DNA from: an uncultured Actinomyces sp.
GTDB taxonomy: Bacteria; Actinomycetota; Actinomycetes; Actinomycetales; Actinomycetaceae
Direction: 5' to 3'
Length of the DNA stretch: 19,168 bases
Assembly: GCA_902373545.1 (NCBI GenBank)
Contig: CABKMZ010000037.1
Coordinates: forward strand, 1-19,168
In this document: piece by piece, positions 1 through 6,516 of the stretch
Layout: the number at the start of each line of letters is the position of its first letter
Position numbering within the stretch: the stretch's first letter is position 1
Made by a program: the position numbers and the translations under genes
Notes under the pieces: generated by a model
The model's input: the letters and a program-made list of their open reading frames with translations, nothing else
Told to the model about the DNA's origin: nothing
The model's database searches: none

Positions 1-73
1 TCGCGCGAGGCGTCGGCGAGCGCTCCTAGCGAGTGGGAGACACTAGGTACTCTGCTGACGCACAGCACTAGCC

Positions 74-102
74 ATATTATCGGTGCGTAGCCCGGCGGTC
101 AA
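74..102 (-). promoter_or_regulatory. SigA-type promoter pointing out of the window (probably rplM-rpsI)
   Basis: On the minus strand TTGACC (102-97) is followed after exactly 17 nt by TAATAT (79-74), a near-consensus housekeeping promoter and the best-scoring one by eye in the window. It lies about 30 nt after the truA stop and fires toward the left edge. The likely leader (roughly positions 67 to 1) contains a small CCTAG/CTAGG inverted repeat at about 26-48. The served gene is outside the window. In many actinobacteria truA is followed by rplM-rpsI, so that operon is the inferred target. Confidence 0.7.
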
Positions 103-129
103 AGCGCGGCGAATACTGTGTCACATTCC

Positions 130-1032
130 TCAGCCGTCGTCGCCACAGCACGTGTCACGCCTGGCCCGGGCCTGATTGGCCCGTGCGCCCCACTGACTGG
201 GATCGGGATAGTCGACACCTTCGAGGGTCAGGCCGTGCGCAGGGGCGATCGGCGCGGCCTCGGAGCGGGAACGGGCGGCGAGGATGGCGGCCGGGTAGTC
301 CGTTCCGCGCGCGCCTGTTCCGACGAGGAGGAGGGCCCCGACGAGCGAGCGAACCATCGAGTGACAAAAGGCGTCGGCCTCGACGCGGAAGACGAGAGTG
401 CCGTCCGCCTCGCGCTCGGCGCGCAGGGTACGCAGAGTGCGGATGGTCGTGGCCCCCTCGCGCGGTCGGCAGAACCCGAGGAAGTCATGTTCTCCGAGGA
501 GGGCAGCCCCGGCCTCGTTCATCGCCGCCACATCAAGGGGATCCTCGACCCACAGGCGGTCCCAGCGCCCCAGCGGCTCGGGGCGGTCGGAGACCCGGTA
601 GGCGTAGCGGCGCCCGAGTGCGGAAAAGCGCGCGTCAAAACTGGGGCCGACGACGGCAGCGGAGTAGATGCGCACGTCGCAGGTGCCGCGCGCGGCGGCC
701 AGGTCGCGCCCACGCGCCCTCTCGCCGTAACGGCCCGAGAGGATCTTGTTCAGTCTGCGCACGATCGACGAGGCCGTGGCCCCCTCATCGGATTCCCCGC
801 CCCTGGGGCCGAGCCGCGCCCAGGCCTCGTCGCTGAGGTCGACGTGGCAGACCTGATGGCGCGCGTGTACGCCGGCGTCGGTGCGCCCGGCGACCGTCAT
901 CGTTGCCTCCTCGCGCGAGGCCATGGCCAGCGCCGCTTCAATCTCCCCCTGGACGGTGCGCAGGCCCGGCTGGGCCGCCCACCCGCGAAAGTCAGTGCCG
1001 TCGTAACCCAGGTCGAGGCGCAGGCGCCGCAC
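130..1032 (-). CDS. truA: tRNA pseudouridine(38-40) synthase TruA
   Basis: TruA isomerises uridines 38-40 in the anticodon arm of many tRNAs to pseudouridine, in the cytoplasm. The catalytic motif AGRTDAGVHA is present, with the nucleophilic Asp at about residue 52, after the family opening LRLDLGYDGTDFRGWA. The C-terminal region carries the FCHSMVRSLVGALLLVG core motif. Three GTG codons compete for the start: 1047, 1038 (GTGA overlap with the upstream stop) and 1032. I chose 1032 because GGGAG lies 8 nt before it, giving about 300 residues, a little longer than the usual 260-270. It follows the ROK-kinase gene with a near-zero gap, so the two are probably co-translated. No clear terminator follows the stop, and a separate promoter begins within 30 nt. 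Confidence 0.93.
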   Translation of the reverse strand: MRRLRLDLGYDGTDFRGWAAQPGLRTVQGEIEAALAMASREEATMTVAGRTDAGVHARHQVCHVDLSDEAWARLGPRGGESDEGATASSIVRRLNKILSGRYGERARGRDLAAARGTCDVRIYSAAVVGPSFDARFSALGRRYAYRVSDRPEPLGRWDRLWVEDPLDVAAMNEAGAALLGEHDFLGFCRPREGATTIRTLRTLRAEREADGTLVFRVEADAFCHSMVRSLVGALLLVGTGARGTDYPAAILAARSRSEAAPIAPAHGLTLEGVDYPDPSQWGARANQARARRDTCCGDDG

Positions 1033-1034
1033 GC

Positions 1035-1784
1035 TCACAGCTCCCACGCTCGCACGCCGCCAATAATGCCCGCGTCATTAGGCACGACGATGACGTCGTC
1101 GCCCATGAGATGCAGGTTCGACGCGGTAATCCGCTTCGAGTTACCGCCGCCCAAGTAGAGCCGATCCCACATGTACATCGGTCGTAGGCCATCGACGACG
1201 CGGCGCACGCGGCGCGACCAGTGAGTGTCGCCCAGGCGCAGGCGCTCATGCTCGCCGATGTAGTCGTCATAGGTCAGACCCCAGCGCACCGGGCCCTGCG
1301 ACACCTCAACGTGGGGGGCCAGCGCTCCCCCGTCGAAAACCGCGTTGCCCAGGCCTGTGCCCAGCGTGATGATCATTTCGAGGCCACGGCCCGTGATCGC
1401 GCCCGCGCCAGCGACCTCCGCGTCGTTGAGGACCTTGGTAGGAAGGCCCAGGGCCGCCGCGATCGCACGACCCATGTCGAAATGGTCCCAGCGCTCGACG
1501 AGCTCTGGCAGGACACGCGAGCGCGGACCGTCCCTCGTGATGTAGTGAGGCGTCGCAATGACCACTCCGTGGCGAATCATGCCGGGCATCCCCATCGTCA
1601 CGCGGGTCGCGGCGGGCAGCTCCCTCGCGAGGCCGACGACGGTCTCCACGAGCAGCTCAGGAGGCAGCGGGTAGGGTGTGGGGACCCTACGCGGCGGAGC
1701 CATCATCGTCCCCCGCTCATCCACGACCGATCCCTTAATACCGCCGCCACCGCAGTCAATCGCCAACGTCATCTCACGAGTCAT
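1035..1784 (-). CDS. ROK-family kinase, polyphosphate-glucokinase-like
   Basis: A 249-residue cytoplasmic sugar-kinase fold of the ROK family, most like actinobacterial polyphosphate/ATP glucokinases, which phosphorylate glucose at C6. The phosphate-1 loop is DCGGGGIKGSVVD (10-22). The catalytic aspartate is D121 in VLNDAEVAGAG. The phosphate-2 loop is TLGTGLGNAVF (140-150), and an adenosine-type motif YLGGGNSKRI lies at 210-219. The ROK zinc motif CxCGxxGCxE is absent, as in PPGK proteins. The usual ExGH sugar-contact segment is altered to HVEVSQGPVRW (158-168), so substrate and phosphoryl donor are uncertain. It sits between rplQ and truA, behind a terminator hairpin, with no Shine-Dalgarno but a TAGCCT box 6 nt before the ATG. 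This suggests its own promoter and a leaderless transcript. An alternative ATG lies at codon 5. Confidence 0.8.
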   Translation of the reverse strand: MTREMTLAIDCGGGGIKGSVVDERGTMMAPPRRVPTPYPLPPELLVETVVGLARELPAATRVTMGMPGMIRHGVVIATPHYITRDGPRSRVLPELVERWDHFDMGRAIAAALGLPTKVLNDAEVAGAGAITGRGLEMIITLGTGLGNAVFDGGALAPHVEVSQGPVRWGLTYDDYIGEHERLRLGDTHWSRRVRRVVDGLRPMYMWDRLYLGGGNSKRITASNLHLMGDDVIVVPNDAGIIGGVRAWEL

Positions 1785-1790
1785 GCACCC

Positions 1791-1796
1791 AGGCTA
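1791..1796 (-). promoter_or_regulatory. Candidate -10 box giving a leaderless mRNA for the ROK kinase gene
   Basis: TAGCCT on the minus strand (1796-1791) fits the actinobacterial TANNNT -10 pattern and ends 6 nt before the ATG at 1784. Transcription would then start at or next to the start codon. No Shine-Dalgarno is visible before this ATG, which agrees with a leaderless message. The -35 region is poor (TGTCCG at 17-nt spacing). Confidence 0.5.
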
Positions 1797-1809
1797 CCGG
1801 ATACGGCAA

Positions 1810-1841
1810 GGGCCGGACACCCCATGCGGGATGCCCGGCCC
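1810..1841 (-). terminator. Terminator hairpin of the infA-rpoA-rplQ unit
   Basis: In RNA from the minus strand positions 1841-1828 pair with 1823-1810 over 14 consecutive pairs, including two G-U pairs, around a four-base GCAU loop. It starts 28 nt after the rplQ stop. The downstream U-tract is weak (CUUGCCGUAU), as is common for high-GC actinobacterial terminators, so some read-through into the next gene is possible. Confidence 0.75.
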
Positions 1842-1869
1842 GATGCTCGAGTTGATCAGTGGCTCACGA

Positions 1870-2439
1870 TCACTTCTCGTCGGCGACCTGCTCGGCGGCG
1901 TCAGCCTCCTTGCCGGCCTCGGCGGCAACTTCCTCAGCCTCGTTGGCCTTGGCGAGATCGCCCTCCTCGCGAGCCTCTTCGGCGCGCTCGGCGGCAGCCT
2001 CGGCGGCCTTCTCAGCCTCGTCGGCAACGGCCTTCGCAGCCGTCTTCTCAGCAGCCTTCACGACGGCCTTCTTCTCGACCTTCTCCATGACGAGCTCAAT
2101 GCGCATCAGGGGAGCGTTGTCGCCCTTGCGGTTGCCGACGCGGATCAGACGGGTGTAGCCGCCAGCGCGCTCGGAATCCATGGCGGGGACGAGCTCCTCG
2201 AAGAGGATCGCGACGATGCCCTTGTTGGGGATCTTCTTCAGGACCGTACGGCGAGCGTGCTGGTCGCCGCGCTTGGCCTTGGTGATCAGCTTCTCGACGT
2301 AGGGGCGCAGCATCTTAGCCTTCGCCTCCGTGGTCGTGAGGCCGCGGTGTTCGATGAGCTGAGCCGCCAGGTTCGACAGAATCAGCTTCTGGTGTGCCGG
2401 GCTTCCGCCCAGACGAGCACCCTTCTTGGGGGTGGGCAT
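1870..2439 (-). CDS. rplQ: 50S ribosomal protein L17
   Basis: L17 is a large-subunit protein near the peptide exit tunnel. The conserved core runs from [19 protein letters not shown] through [28 protein letters not shown] to [25 protein letters not shown] (about residues 1-117). The remaining approximately 70 residues form a tail made almost entirely of Ala, Glu, Lys and Asp, probably helical or disordered, bringing the protein to 189 residues against about 120 in E. coli. Long acidic L17 tails are seen in other actinobacteria. The start has AGGAG 6 nt upstream. It is 43 nt downstream of rpoA and is the last gene of its unit, followed by a strong hairpin. Confidence 0.97.
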   Translation of the reverse strand: MPTPKKGARLGGSPAHQKLILSNLAAQLIEHRGLTTTEAKAKMLRPYVEKLITKAKRGDQHARRTVLKKIPNKGIVAILFEELVPAMDSERAGGYTRLIRVGNRKGDNAPLMRIELVMEKVEKKAVVKAAEKTAAKAVADEAEKAAEAAAERAEEAREEGDLAKANEAEEVAAEAGKEADAAEQVADEK

Positions 2440-2482
2440 GTGTTTCTCCTACGGATTCAATGCGTCCATCGGACGCACGGGG

Positions 2483-3478
2483 TCAGATGGACTGGTCGTC
2501 CGAAAAGATCGCGGCGGACTCCGAGTCGCCGAAGCTCGGCATGACCGAGTCCTTCAGCGTCATTCCGAGAGCCGCCAGGGACTCCTTGATCTCTTCGATC
2601 GACTTGGTACCGAAGTTGCGGATGTCGAGCAGGTCGGCCTCCGAGTGAGCAACCAGCTCGCCCACGGTCAGGATGCCGCGGCGACGCAGCGCGTTGTAGG
2701 AACGCGACTGCAGGTTCAGGTTCTCGATCGGGAGGGCCAGATCGGCTGCAAGGGTGGCGTCGGTGGTGGAGGGGCCCACCTCGATGCCTTCCGCTTCCTC
2801 GTTCAGTTCACGCATGAGGCCGAACAGCTCCACGAGCGTCTTGCCGGCCGAGGCCAGGGCATCGCGCGGGGTAATGGCCGGCTTGGTCTCCACGTCGATG
2901 ACGAGGCGATCGAAGTCGGTGCGCTGCTCGACACGCGTCGCCTCGACCTTGTAGGTCACCTTGACGACGGGCGAGTAGATCGAGTCGATCGGAATGCGAG
3001 AGATCTCGGCCTGCGGATCCTTGTTCTGAGCGGCCGACACGTAGCCGCGGCCACGCTCGACGGTCAGCTCGATCTCCAGCTTGCCCTTCTCATTGAGGGT
3101 GGCAAGACGCAGATCGGGGTTGTGGATCTCGACACCGGCGGGAGGCGTGATGTCGCCGGCGAGAACCTCGCCGGGGCCAGCCTTACGCAGGTACATGACG
3201 ACAGGCTCGTCATTCTCGCTGGACAGGACGATCTGCTTGATGTTCAGGATGATCTCAGCGACATCTTCCTTCACACCTTCGATCGTGCGGAACTCGTGGG
3301 GGACGCCATCGATGCGGATGGACGTCACCGCTGCACCCGGGATCGAGGACAGGAGGGTACGACGCAGGGAGTTACCCAGCGTGTAGCCGAACCCAGGCTC
3401 GAGGGGCTCCAGGGTGAAACGGGAGCGCAGGTCGCTGACCTTTTCTTCGGTCAGGATGGGTCGCTCTGCAATGAGCAC
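2483..3478 (-). CDS. rpoA: DNA-directed RNA polymerase subunit alpha
   Basis: The alpha subunit dimerises to nucleate RNA polymerase assembly; its C-terminal domain contacts promoter UP elements and activators. At 331 residues the length is normal. The N-terminal domain (about 1-230) contains [32 protein letters not shown] short linker leads to the C-terminal domain (about 249-311) with [19 protein letters not shown]; Arg259 aligns with the DNA-contacting R265 of E. coli. The last 20 residues are an acidic tail. The start is GTG with AAAGGA 6 nt upstream, preceded by a CCGGTG/CACCGG hairpin. Unlike E. coli or Mycobacterium, no rpsD lies between rpsK and this gene. Confidence 0.98.
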   Translation of the reverse strand: MLIAERPILTEEKVSDLRSRFTLEPLEPGFGYTLGNSLRRTLLSSIPGAAVTSIRIDGVPHEFRTIEGVKEDVAEIILNIKQIVLSSENDEPVVMYLRKAGPGEVLAGDITPPAGVEIHNPDLRLATLNEKGKLEIELTVERGRGYVSAAQNKDPQAEISRIPIDSIYSPVVKVTYKVEATRVEQRTDFDRLVIDVETKPAITPRDALASAGKTLVELFGLMRELNEEAEGIEVGPSTTDATLAADLALPIENLNLQSRSYNALRRRGILTVGELVAHSEADLLDIRNFGTKSIEEIKESLAALGMTLKDSVMPSFGDSESAAIFSDDQSI

Positions 3479-3494
3479 GTCTATTCCTTTCTGA

Positions 3495-3594
3495 CCGGTG
3501 CCCGCTATATGACACCGGATATGGGAACCTGCTGGTGCAGGCTAAGGGAGTGTGAACCCGGGGGGTTCAGACGTGGGGAGGGACGCGCCCTCCC
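3495..3594 (-). other. Structured rpsK-rpoA intergenic segment (three hairpins)
   Basis: The 125-nt gap between rpsK and rpoA holds three consecutive perfect inverted repeats. They are GGGAGGG/CCCTCCC at 3576-3594 (5-nt loop), TGAACCC/GGGTTCA at 3553-3569 (3-nt loop) and CCGGTG/CACCGG at 3495-3518, the last ending 4 nt before the rpoA Shine-Dalgarno. No U-run follows the first two. They could be a partial terminator, a processing site or a translational control element for alpha; the sequence does not decide. Confidence 0.5.
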
Positions 3595-3603
3595 GTCCAC
3601 AAG

Positions 3604-4014
3604 TCAGCCGCGGCGGCGCTTCGGCGGGCGGGTGCCGTTGAAGGCCTGAGGCGTGACGTCCTGGATCGAACCGATCTCGAGGCCGGCGGCCTGCAGGGAG
3701 CGGATCGCGGTCTCGCGGCCGGAGCCGGGACCCTTGACGAAGACGTCAACCTTCTTCATGCCGTGCTCCTGGGCGCGACGAGCCGCAGCCTCGGCCGCGA
3801 GCTGCGCGGCGAAGGGGGTGGACTTACGCGAGCCCTTGAAGCCAACCTGGCCGGAGGACGCCCAGGCGACAACCGCGCCCGTGGGGTCCGTCAGGGAAAC
3901 GATGGTGTTGTTGAACGTCGACTTGATGTAGGCGTGGCCGTTGGTGACGTTCTTCGAAATCTTGCGACGCGGCTTGCGGGCACCGCCCGAGCGCGAGGTC
4001 TTTGCTGCTGCCAT
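3604..4014 (-). CDS. rpsK: 30S ribosomal protein S11
   Basis: S11 sits on the 30S platform and helps shape the mRNA/tRNA E-site region. The 136-residue product has a basic N-terminus (about 1-22) followed by the full family core: [42 protein letters not shown], and the C-terminal [42 protein letters not shown]. The usual HNGCRPPKRR signature reads [10 protein letters not shown] here, a minor substitution. It lies 61 nt after rpsM and 125 nt before rpoA. Confidence 0.97.
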   Translation of the reverse strand: MAAAKTSRSGGARKPRRKISKNVTNGHAYIKSTFNNTIVSLTDPTGAVVAWASSGQVGFKGSRKSTPFAAQLAAEAAARRAQEHGMKKVDVFVKGPGSGRETAIRSLQAAGLEIGSIQDVTPQAFNGTRPPKRRRG

Positions 4015-4075
4015 TTCTGGTTCAGTTCCTTCTTGTCGCGGAAAGCTACCCCGTGGGGGCGGGCTCTCCTAGGCC

Positions 4076-4450
4076 TTACTTGGCCTTCTTCTTGCCTGCA
4101 ACGGTGCGCTTGGGGCCCTTGCGGGTACGCGCGTTGGTCTTGGTGCGCTGACCGTGGACCGGCAGGCCACGACGGTGGCGAAGGCCCTGGTACGAACCGA
4201 TTTCGATCTTGCGACGAATGTCGGCCTGAACCTCACGGCGGAGGTCACCCTCAACCTTGAAGTTTGCCTCAATGTAGTCACGAAGCTTGACGAGTTCCTC
4301 TTCCGTCGCGTCCTTCACGCGAGTGTCCGGGCTGACGCCGGTGGCGGCGAGGGTCTCTGCCGCGCGGGTGCGGCCGACTCCGTAGATGTATGTGAGCGCG
4401 ATCTCGAGCCGCTTCTCGCGGGGGAGGTCGACGCCGGCAATACGTGCCAT
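4076..4450 (-). CDS. rpsM: 30S ribosomal protein S13
   Basis: S13 is in the head of the 30S subunit, contacting the P-site tRNA and bridging to L5. The 124-residue product starts [26 protein letters not shown], has the helix-hairpin-helix region at about 14-45, and ends in the basic rRNA-binding tail with [27 protein letters not shown] (89-115). An in-frame ATG 24 nt further upstream would add MNNWSNIT, but the family start is MARIAG and GGAG lies 10 nt ahead of it, so 4450 is used. The gene is preceded by a 148-nt structured gap. Confidence 0.97.
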   Translation of the reverse strand: MARIAGVDLPREKRLEIALTYIYGVGRTRAAETLAATGVSPDTRVKDATEEELVKLRDYIEANFKVEGDLRREVQADIRRKIEIGSYQGLRHRRGLPVHGQRTKTNARTRKGPKRTVAGKKKAK

Positions 4451-4495
4451 GGTGATGTTGCTCCAGTTGTTCATCGGAGGTCGTCATCGCTCAGT

Positions 4496-4583
4496 CCGGG
4501 CGAGCAGCCCGGCCCCGGCCTCCGAACCGAGGGTCGCCCACGGGTGGGCGCTTAGAGTGATGCTGTGGGGCGTGATGCCCCGC
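4496..4583 (-). other. Three-hairpin leader between rpmJ and rpsM
   Basis: The 148-nt gap upstream of rpsM contains CCGGGC/GCCCGG (4496-4512), CGCCCA/TGGGCG closing a CGGG tetraloop (4535-4550) and GGGGC/GCCCC (4567-4581, extendable by two pairs). No U-tract follows any of them in the direction of transcription, so a plain terminator is unlikely. The position, at the head of the rpsM-rpsK-rpoA segment, is where autogenous control by a ribosomal protein acts in other bacteria. That role is only inferred here. Confidence 0.4.
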
Positions 4584-4598
4584 GGGTCGCAGCGGGCT

Positions 4599-4712
4599 TC
4601 AGCCCTGGCGCTGCTTGTGCCTGGGGTTGTCGCAGATGACCATGACGTTGCCGTGGCGACGAATCACCTTGCACTTGTCACAGATCTTCTTGACACTCGG
4701 CTTGACCTTCAT
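4599..4712 (-). CDS. rpmJ: 50S ribosomal protein L36, zinc-binding form
   Basis: Reading the minus strand from the ATG at 4712 gives a 37-residue protein beginning [19 protein letters not shown] and ending [10 protein letters not shown] before TGA. L36 is the smallest large-subunit protein and stabilises 23S rRNA near the L7/L12 stalk base. The zinc ligands C11, C14, C27 and H32 are all present, so this is the C+ type. GGAGGT lies 7 nt upstream. The gene is 40 nt after infA, as in most bacteria. Confidence 0.97.
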   Translation of the reverse strand: MKVKPSVKKICDKCKVIRRHGNVMVICDNPRHKQRQG

Positions 4713-4725
4713 GGTTGTTACCTCC

Positions 4726-4742
4726 ACTGCCCGATGGGCAGT
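4726..4742 (-). promoter_or_regulatory. Hairpin abutting the rpmJ ribosome binding site
   Basis: A perfect 7-bp inverted repeat ACTGCCC/GGGCAGT with a 3-nt loop fills the middle of the infA-rpmJ gap. Its 3' arm in the transcript runs directly into the GGAGGT Shine-Dalgarno of rpmJ. It may tune rpmJ translation or protect the infA mRNA end; no U-run follows. Confidence 0.5.
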
Positions 4743-4752
4743 TTGTGTCGGG

Positions 4753-4974
4753 TCACTTGTAGCGGTAGACGATACGGCCTCGGGAGAGGTCGTAGGGGCT
4801 CAGCTCGACGACAACTCGATCCTCGGGCAGGATGCGGATGTAGTGCTGACGCATCTTTCCCGCAATGTGGCCGAGAACCACGTGGCCATTCTTAAGTTCC
4901 ACACGGAACATCGCGTTAGGCAGGGCCTCAACGACCGTGCCTTCCATCTCAATGACGCCGTCTTTCTTCGCCAT
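4753..4974 (-). CDS. infA: Translation initiation factor IF-1
   Basis: IF-1 binds the 30S A site during initiation and assists IF2 and IF3. The 73-residue product is a single OB-fold (S1-like) domain with textbook sequence: [48 protein letters not shown] and [22 protein letters not shown] is unusually close to the ATG (2 nt), but the family sequence fixes the start. It is the first gene of the infA-rpmJ-rpsM-rpsK-rpoA-rplQ unit, with a promoter about 130 nt upstream. Confidence 0.98.
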   Translation of the reverse strand: MAKKDGVIEMEGTVVEALPNAMFRVELKNGHVVLGHIAGKMRQHYIRILPEDRVVVELSPYDLSRGRIVYRYK

Positions 4975-5010
4975 ATCCTCCGTTTATCCTCTACATGTCT
5001 CGGATAGGTT

Positions 5011-5024
5011 GCGGCGGATGCCGC
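5011..5024 (-). other. Small hairpin in the infA leader
   Basis: GCGGC/GCCGC with a 4-nt loop lies about 37 nt before the infA start, directly next to the CGGATAGGTT motif. Its function is not evident. Confidence 0.4.
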
Positions 5025-5102
5025 TAGGCGCATCTTTGCCATGGTGACATGCGGATACGCCCAAGGAACTACTCTACGGCATGCGCACCCTCGGGCGATA
5101 GT

Positions 5103-5132
5103 GCTAAACTCTGTCGACTCGCTCACGTTCAA
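5103..5132 (-). promoter_or_regulatory. Candidate infA promoter
   Basis: On the minus strand TTGAAC (5132-5127) is separated by 18 nt from TTTAGC (5108-5103). Transcription would start near 5096, leaving an approximately 120-nt leader. The -35 is good, the -10 only moderate (a shifted reading gives TAGCAC). Placement between the map terminator and infA supports an independent unit. Confidence 0.5.
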
Positions 5133-5207
5133 TGCGTCACATTTTTCACACACGCCGTCTCACAGTAATTCAGCGCCGAGGCCGTGGATGAGTCAGCCCA
5201 CGAATCG

Positions 5208-5250
5208 CACACCACACACCGCGCACCGCGCACGACACACCACACACCGC
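5208..5250 (+). repeat. CA-rich low-complexity patch with a 15-bp direct repeat
   Basis: CACACCACACACCGC occurs at 5208-5222 and again at 5236-5250, embedded in a stretch made almost only of C, A and G (about 5201-5258). The pyrimidine/purine skew is conspicuous in the otherwise mixed sequence. No function is apparent. Confidence 0.7.
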
Positions 5251-5290
5251 ACACCAGAGCGAGGACTGCCCGAGCCGAACCTTACCGAAT

Positions 5291-5403
5291 AATGTCGCAC
5301 GTAATTCCCCACGGTCATTTTTCGACTACGCCTCAAAACGTTGCAATTCCAACACTGCGAATTCAAAGTTTGAAATAGTCACGAGGGAATTACGTGCGAC
5401 ATT
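5291..5403. mobile_element. 113-bp element with perfect 19-bp terminal inverted repeats (MITE- or hairpin-like)
   Basis: AATGTCGCACGTAATTCCC at 5291-5309 is exactly the reverse complement of 5385-5403. The 75-nt interior is markedly AT-richer than the surroundings and contains a TTCAAA-G-TTTGAA palindrome (5362-5374). There is no coding capacity. I see no clear target-site duplication in the flanks (GAAT on the left, GATA on the right), so mobility is inferred from architecture only. A large cruciform or bidirectional regulatory hairpin is the alternative. Confidence 0.55.
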
Positions 5404-5562
5404 GATAGAGCAGGCCCGGCGGCGCCCCACGGCGCGCCACGGCACCCGGCGGCAAGCAGGCCCTCAGGCACCAAGACAGGGTCCCAGAGTCAGAAGGCAC
5501 CGTGAACCCAGGCGGCTAGTGACTACGGTTAACGCGGCCACGGCCTCGTCGATACAAGAGTC

Positions 5563-5592
5563 GGGCCCGGCACTCAGATGAGTACCGGGCCC
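5563..5592 (-). terminator. Terminator of the secY-adk-map unit
   Basis: GGGCCCGG (5563-5570) pairs with CCGGGCCC (5585-5592), and the interior ACTCA/TGAGT continues the stem after a single C/A mismatch, leaving a 2-nt apical loop. It begins 12 nt after the map stop codon. The downstream sequence on the minus strand is GACTCTTGTATC, a modest U-rich run. Confidence 0.75.
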
Positions 5593-5604
5593 TTCCGCTA
5601 AGCG

Positions 5605-6513
5605 TCAGTCGAGCGAGATGGGCGTGACGCCATAGGGCGACAAGCCAGCCACTCCCCCGTCGCGCGCCGTCAGCACGCTCACGCCGTCAGCCATGATCGC
5701 AATCGAATGTTCCCAGTGGGCAGCGTCACGGCCATCAACCGTGCGCACGGTCCACTCGTCGTCATCCGTCTGCGAAGCGATGTCGCCGCGCGTGAGCATC
5801 GGCTCAACGGCCAGGACCATGCCGGGCTTCAAGCGAGCCTGGATGCCGCGCACGTTGTAGTTGAGGACGTCCGGCGGCATGTGCATCTTCGTTCCGATGC
5901 CGTGTCCGACGAATTCCTCGATGATGCCGGCCTCCCAGCCGTTGATGAGGGCGTTCTCGGCGACGACCGTCTCAACGGCATTGCCGACCGCGCTGATTCG
6001 CTTGCCGGTCGCGAGTCCAGCCAGCGCCGCCCACAGGGACTCGCGCGTCACAGCGTCGAGCTGACGGCGTTCACGCAGCAGATCCTCGTCCACACCGGCA
6101 ATCGAACCCGACGCGCGAATACCGGCCGCGAAGTCCTCATCAGAGACGAACTGCTCGCCAACGATCACGCTGAACGCCGCGTCGCCATGCCACTGACGGC
6201 CGCCGCGGTCGACGAACGCGCCGCAGTCAAAGGACACGATGTCGCCGGGAGCCAACTCGTAGTCACCGGGGATACCGTGGACGATCACGTCGTTGACCGA
6301 GATGCACACCGTCGCCGGGTAGCCGTAGTAGCCCTTGAAGTTGGACGTGGCGCCACCGTCGGCGATCGCCTGGGCACTCACCTCGTCCAGCTCGCGGGTT
6401 GTCACGCCGGGGCGCACGGCAGCGCGCAGCGACTCGTGGATCGACGCGACGACCAAGCCAGCCTCGCGCATCCACCGCAGCTGCTCGACGGTCTTGAGCT
6501 CGATGTGCGGCAT
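5605..6513 (-). CDS. map: Type I methionine aminopeptidase
   Basis: MetAP removes the initiator methionine from nascent proteins at the ribosome exit. All five metal ligands are visible: D96 (SFDCG), D111 (WHGDAAF), H204 (FVGHGIGT), E237 (VEPML) and E268 (HWEHSIAI). The substrate-contacting H80 (IVHGIP) is also present. At 302 residues it is longer than the common 250-285. There is an extra segment at about 121-147 between IVG and the VTRESL helix, and a four-residue-longer loop between the first two metal ligands. It starts 3 nt after adk with little Shine-Dalgarno, so it is probably translationally coupled. It is the last gene of its unit and is followed by a hairpin. Confidence 0.96.
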   Translation of the reverse strand: MPHIELKTVEQLRWMREAGLVVASIHESLRAAVRPGVTTRELDEVSAQAIADGGATSNFKGYYGYPATVCISVNDVIVHGIPGDYELAPGDIVSFDCGAFVDRGGRQWHGDAAFSVIVGEQFVSDEDFAAGIRASGSIAGVDEDLLRERRQLDAVTRESLWAALAGLATGKRISAVGNAVETVVAENALINGWEAGIIEEFVGHGIGTKMHMPPDVLNYNVRGIQARLKPGMVLAVEPMLTRGDIASQTDDDEWTVRTVDGRDAAHWEHSIAIMADGVSVLTARDGGVAGLSPYGVTPISLD

Positions 6514-6516
6514 CGG

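Larger units (their letters stand above)
4975..5604. other. 630-nt intergenic region between map and infA
   Basis: No credible gene on either strand. In transcription order it contains the map terminator hairpin (5563-5592), a GC-rich filler (about 5404-5560), a 113-bp element with 19-bp terminal inverted repeats (5291-5403), a CA-rich repetitive patch (5208-5258), the infA promoter (5103-5132) and a leader of about 120 nt. The leader contains ACATGCGGATA (5047-5057), a GCGGC/GCCGC hairpin (5011-5024) and CGGATAGGTT (5001-5010). Confidence 0.8.

Noticed and set aside
103..129. Terminator directly after truA
   Set aside because: I found no stem-loop between the truA stop and the outgoing promoter, so no terminator is called.
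4451..4474. N-terminal extension MNNWSNIT of S13
   Set aside because: The conserved family start is [10 protein letters not shown], with GGAG at acceptable spacing before that ATG.
4800..5042. Upstream overlapping frame starting MAKMRLAAS in the infA leader
   Set aside because: No Shine-Dalgarno, and it runs out of frame through infA; treated as chance.
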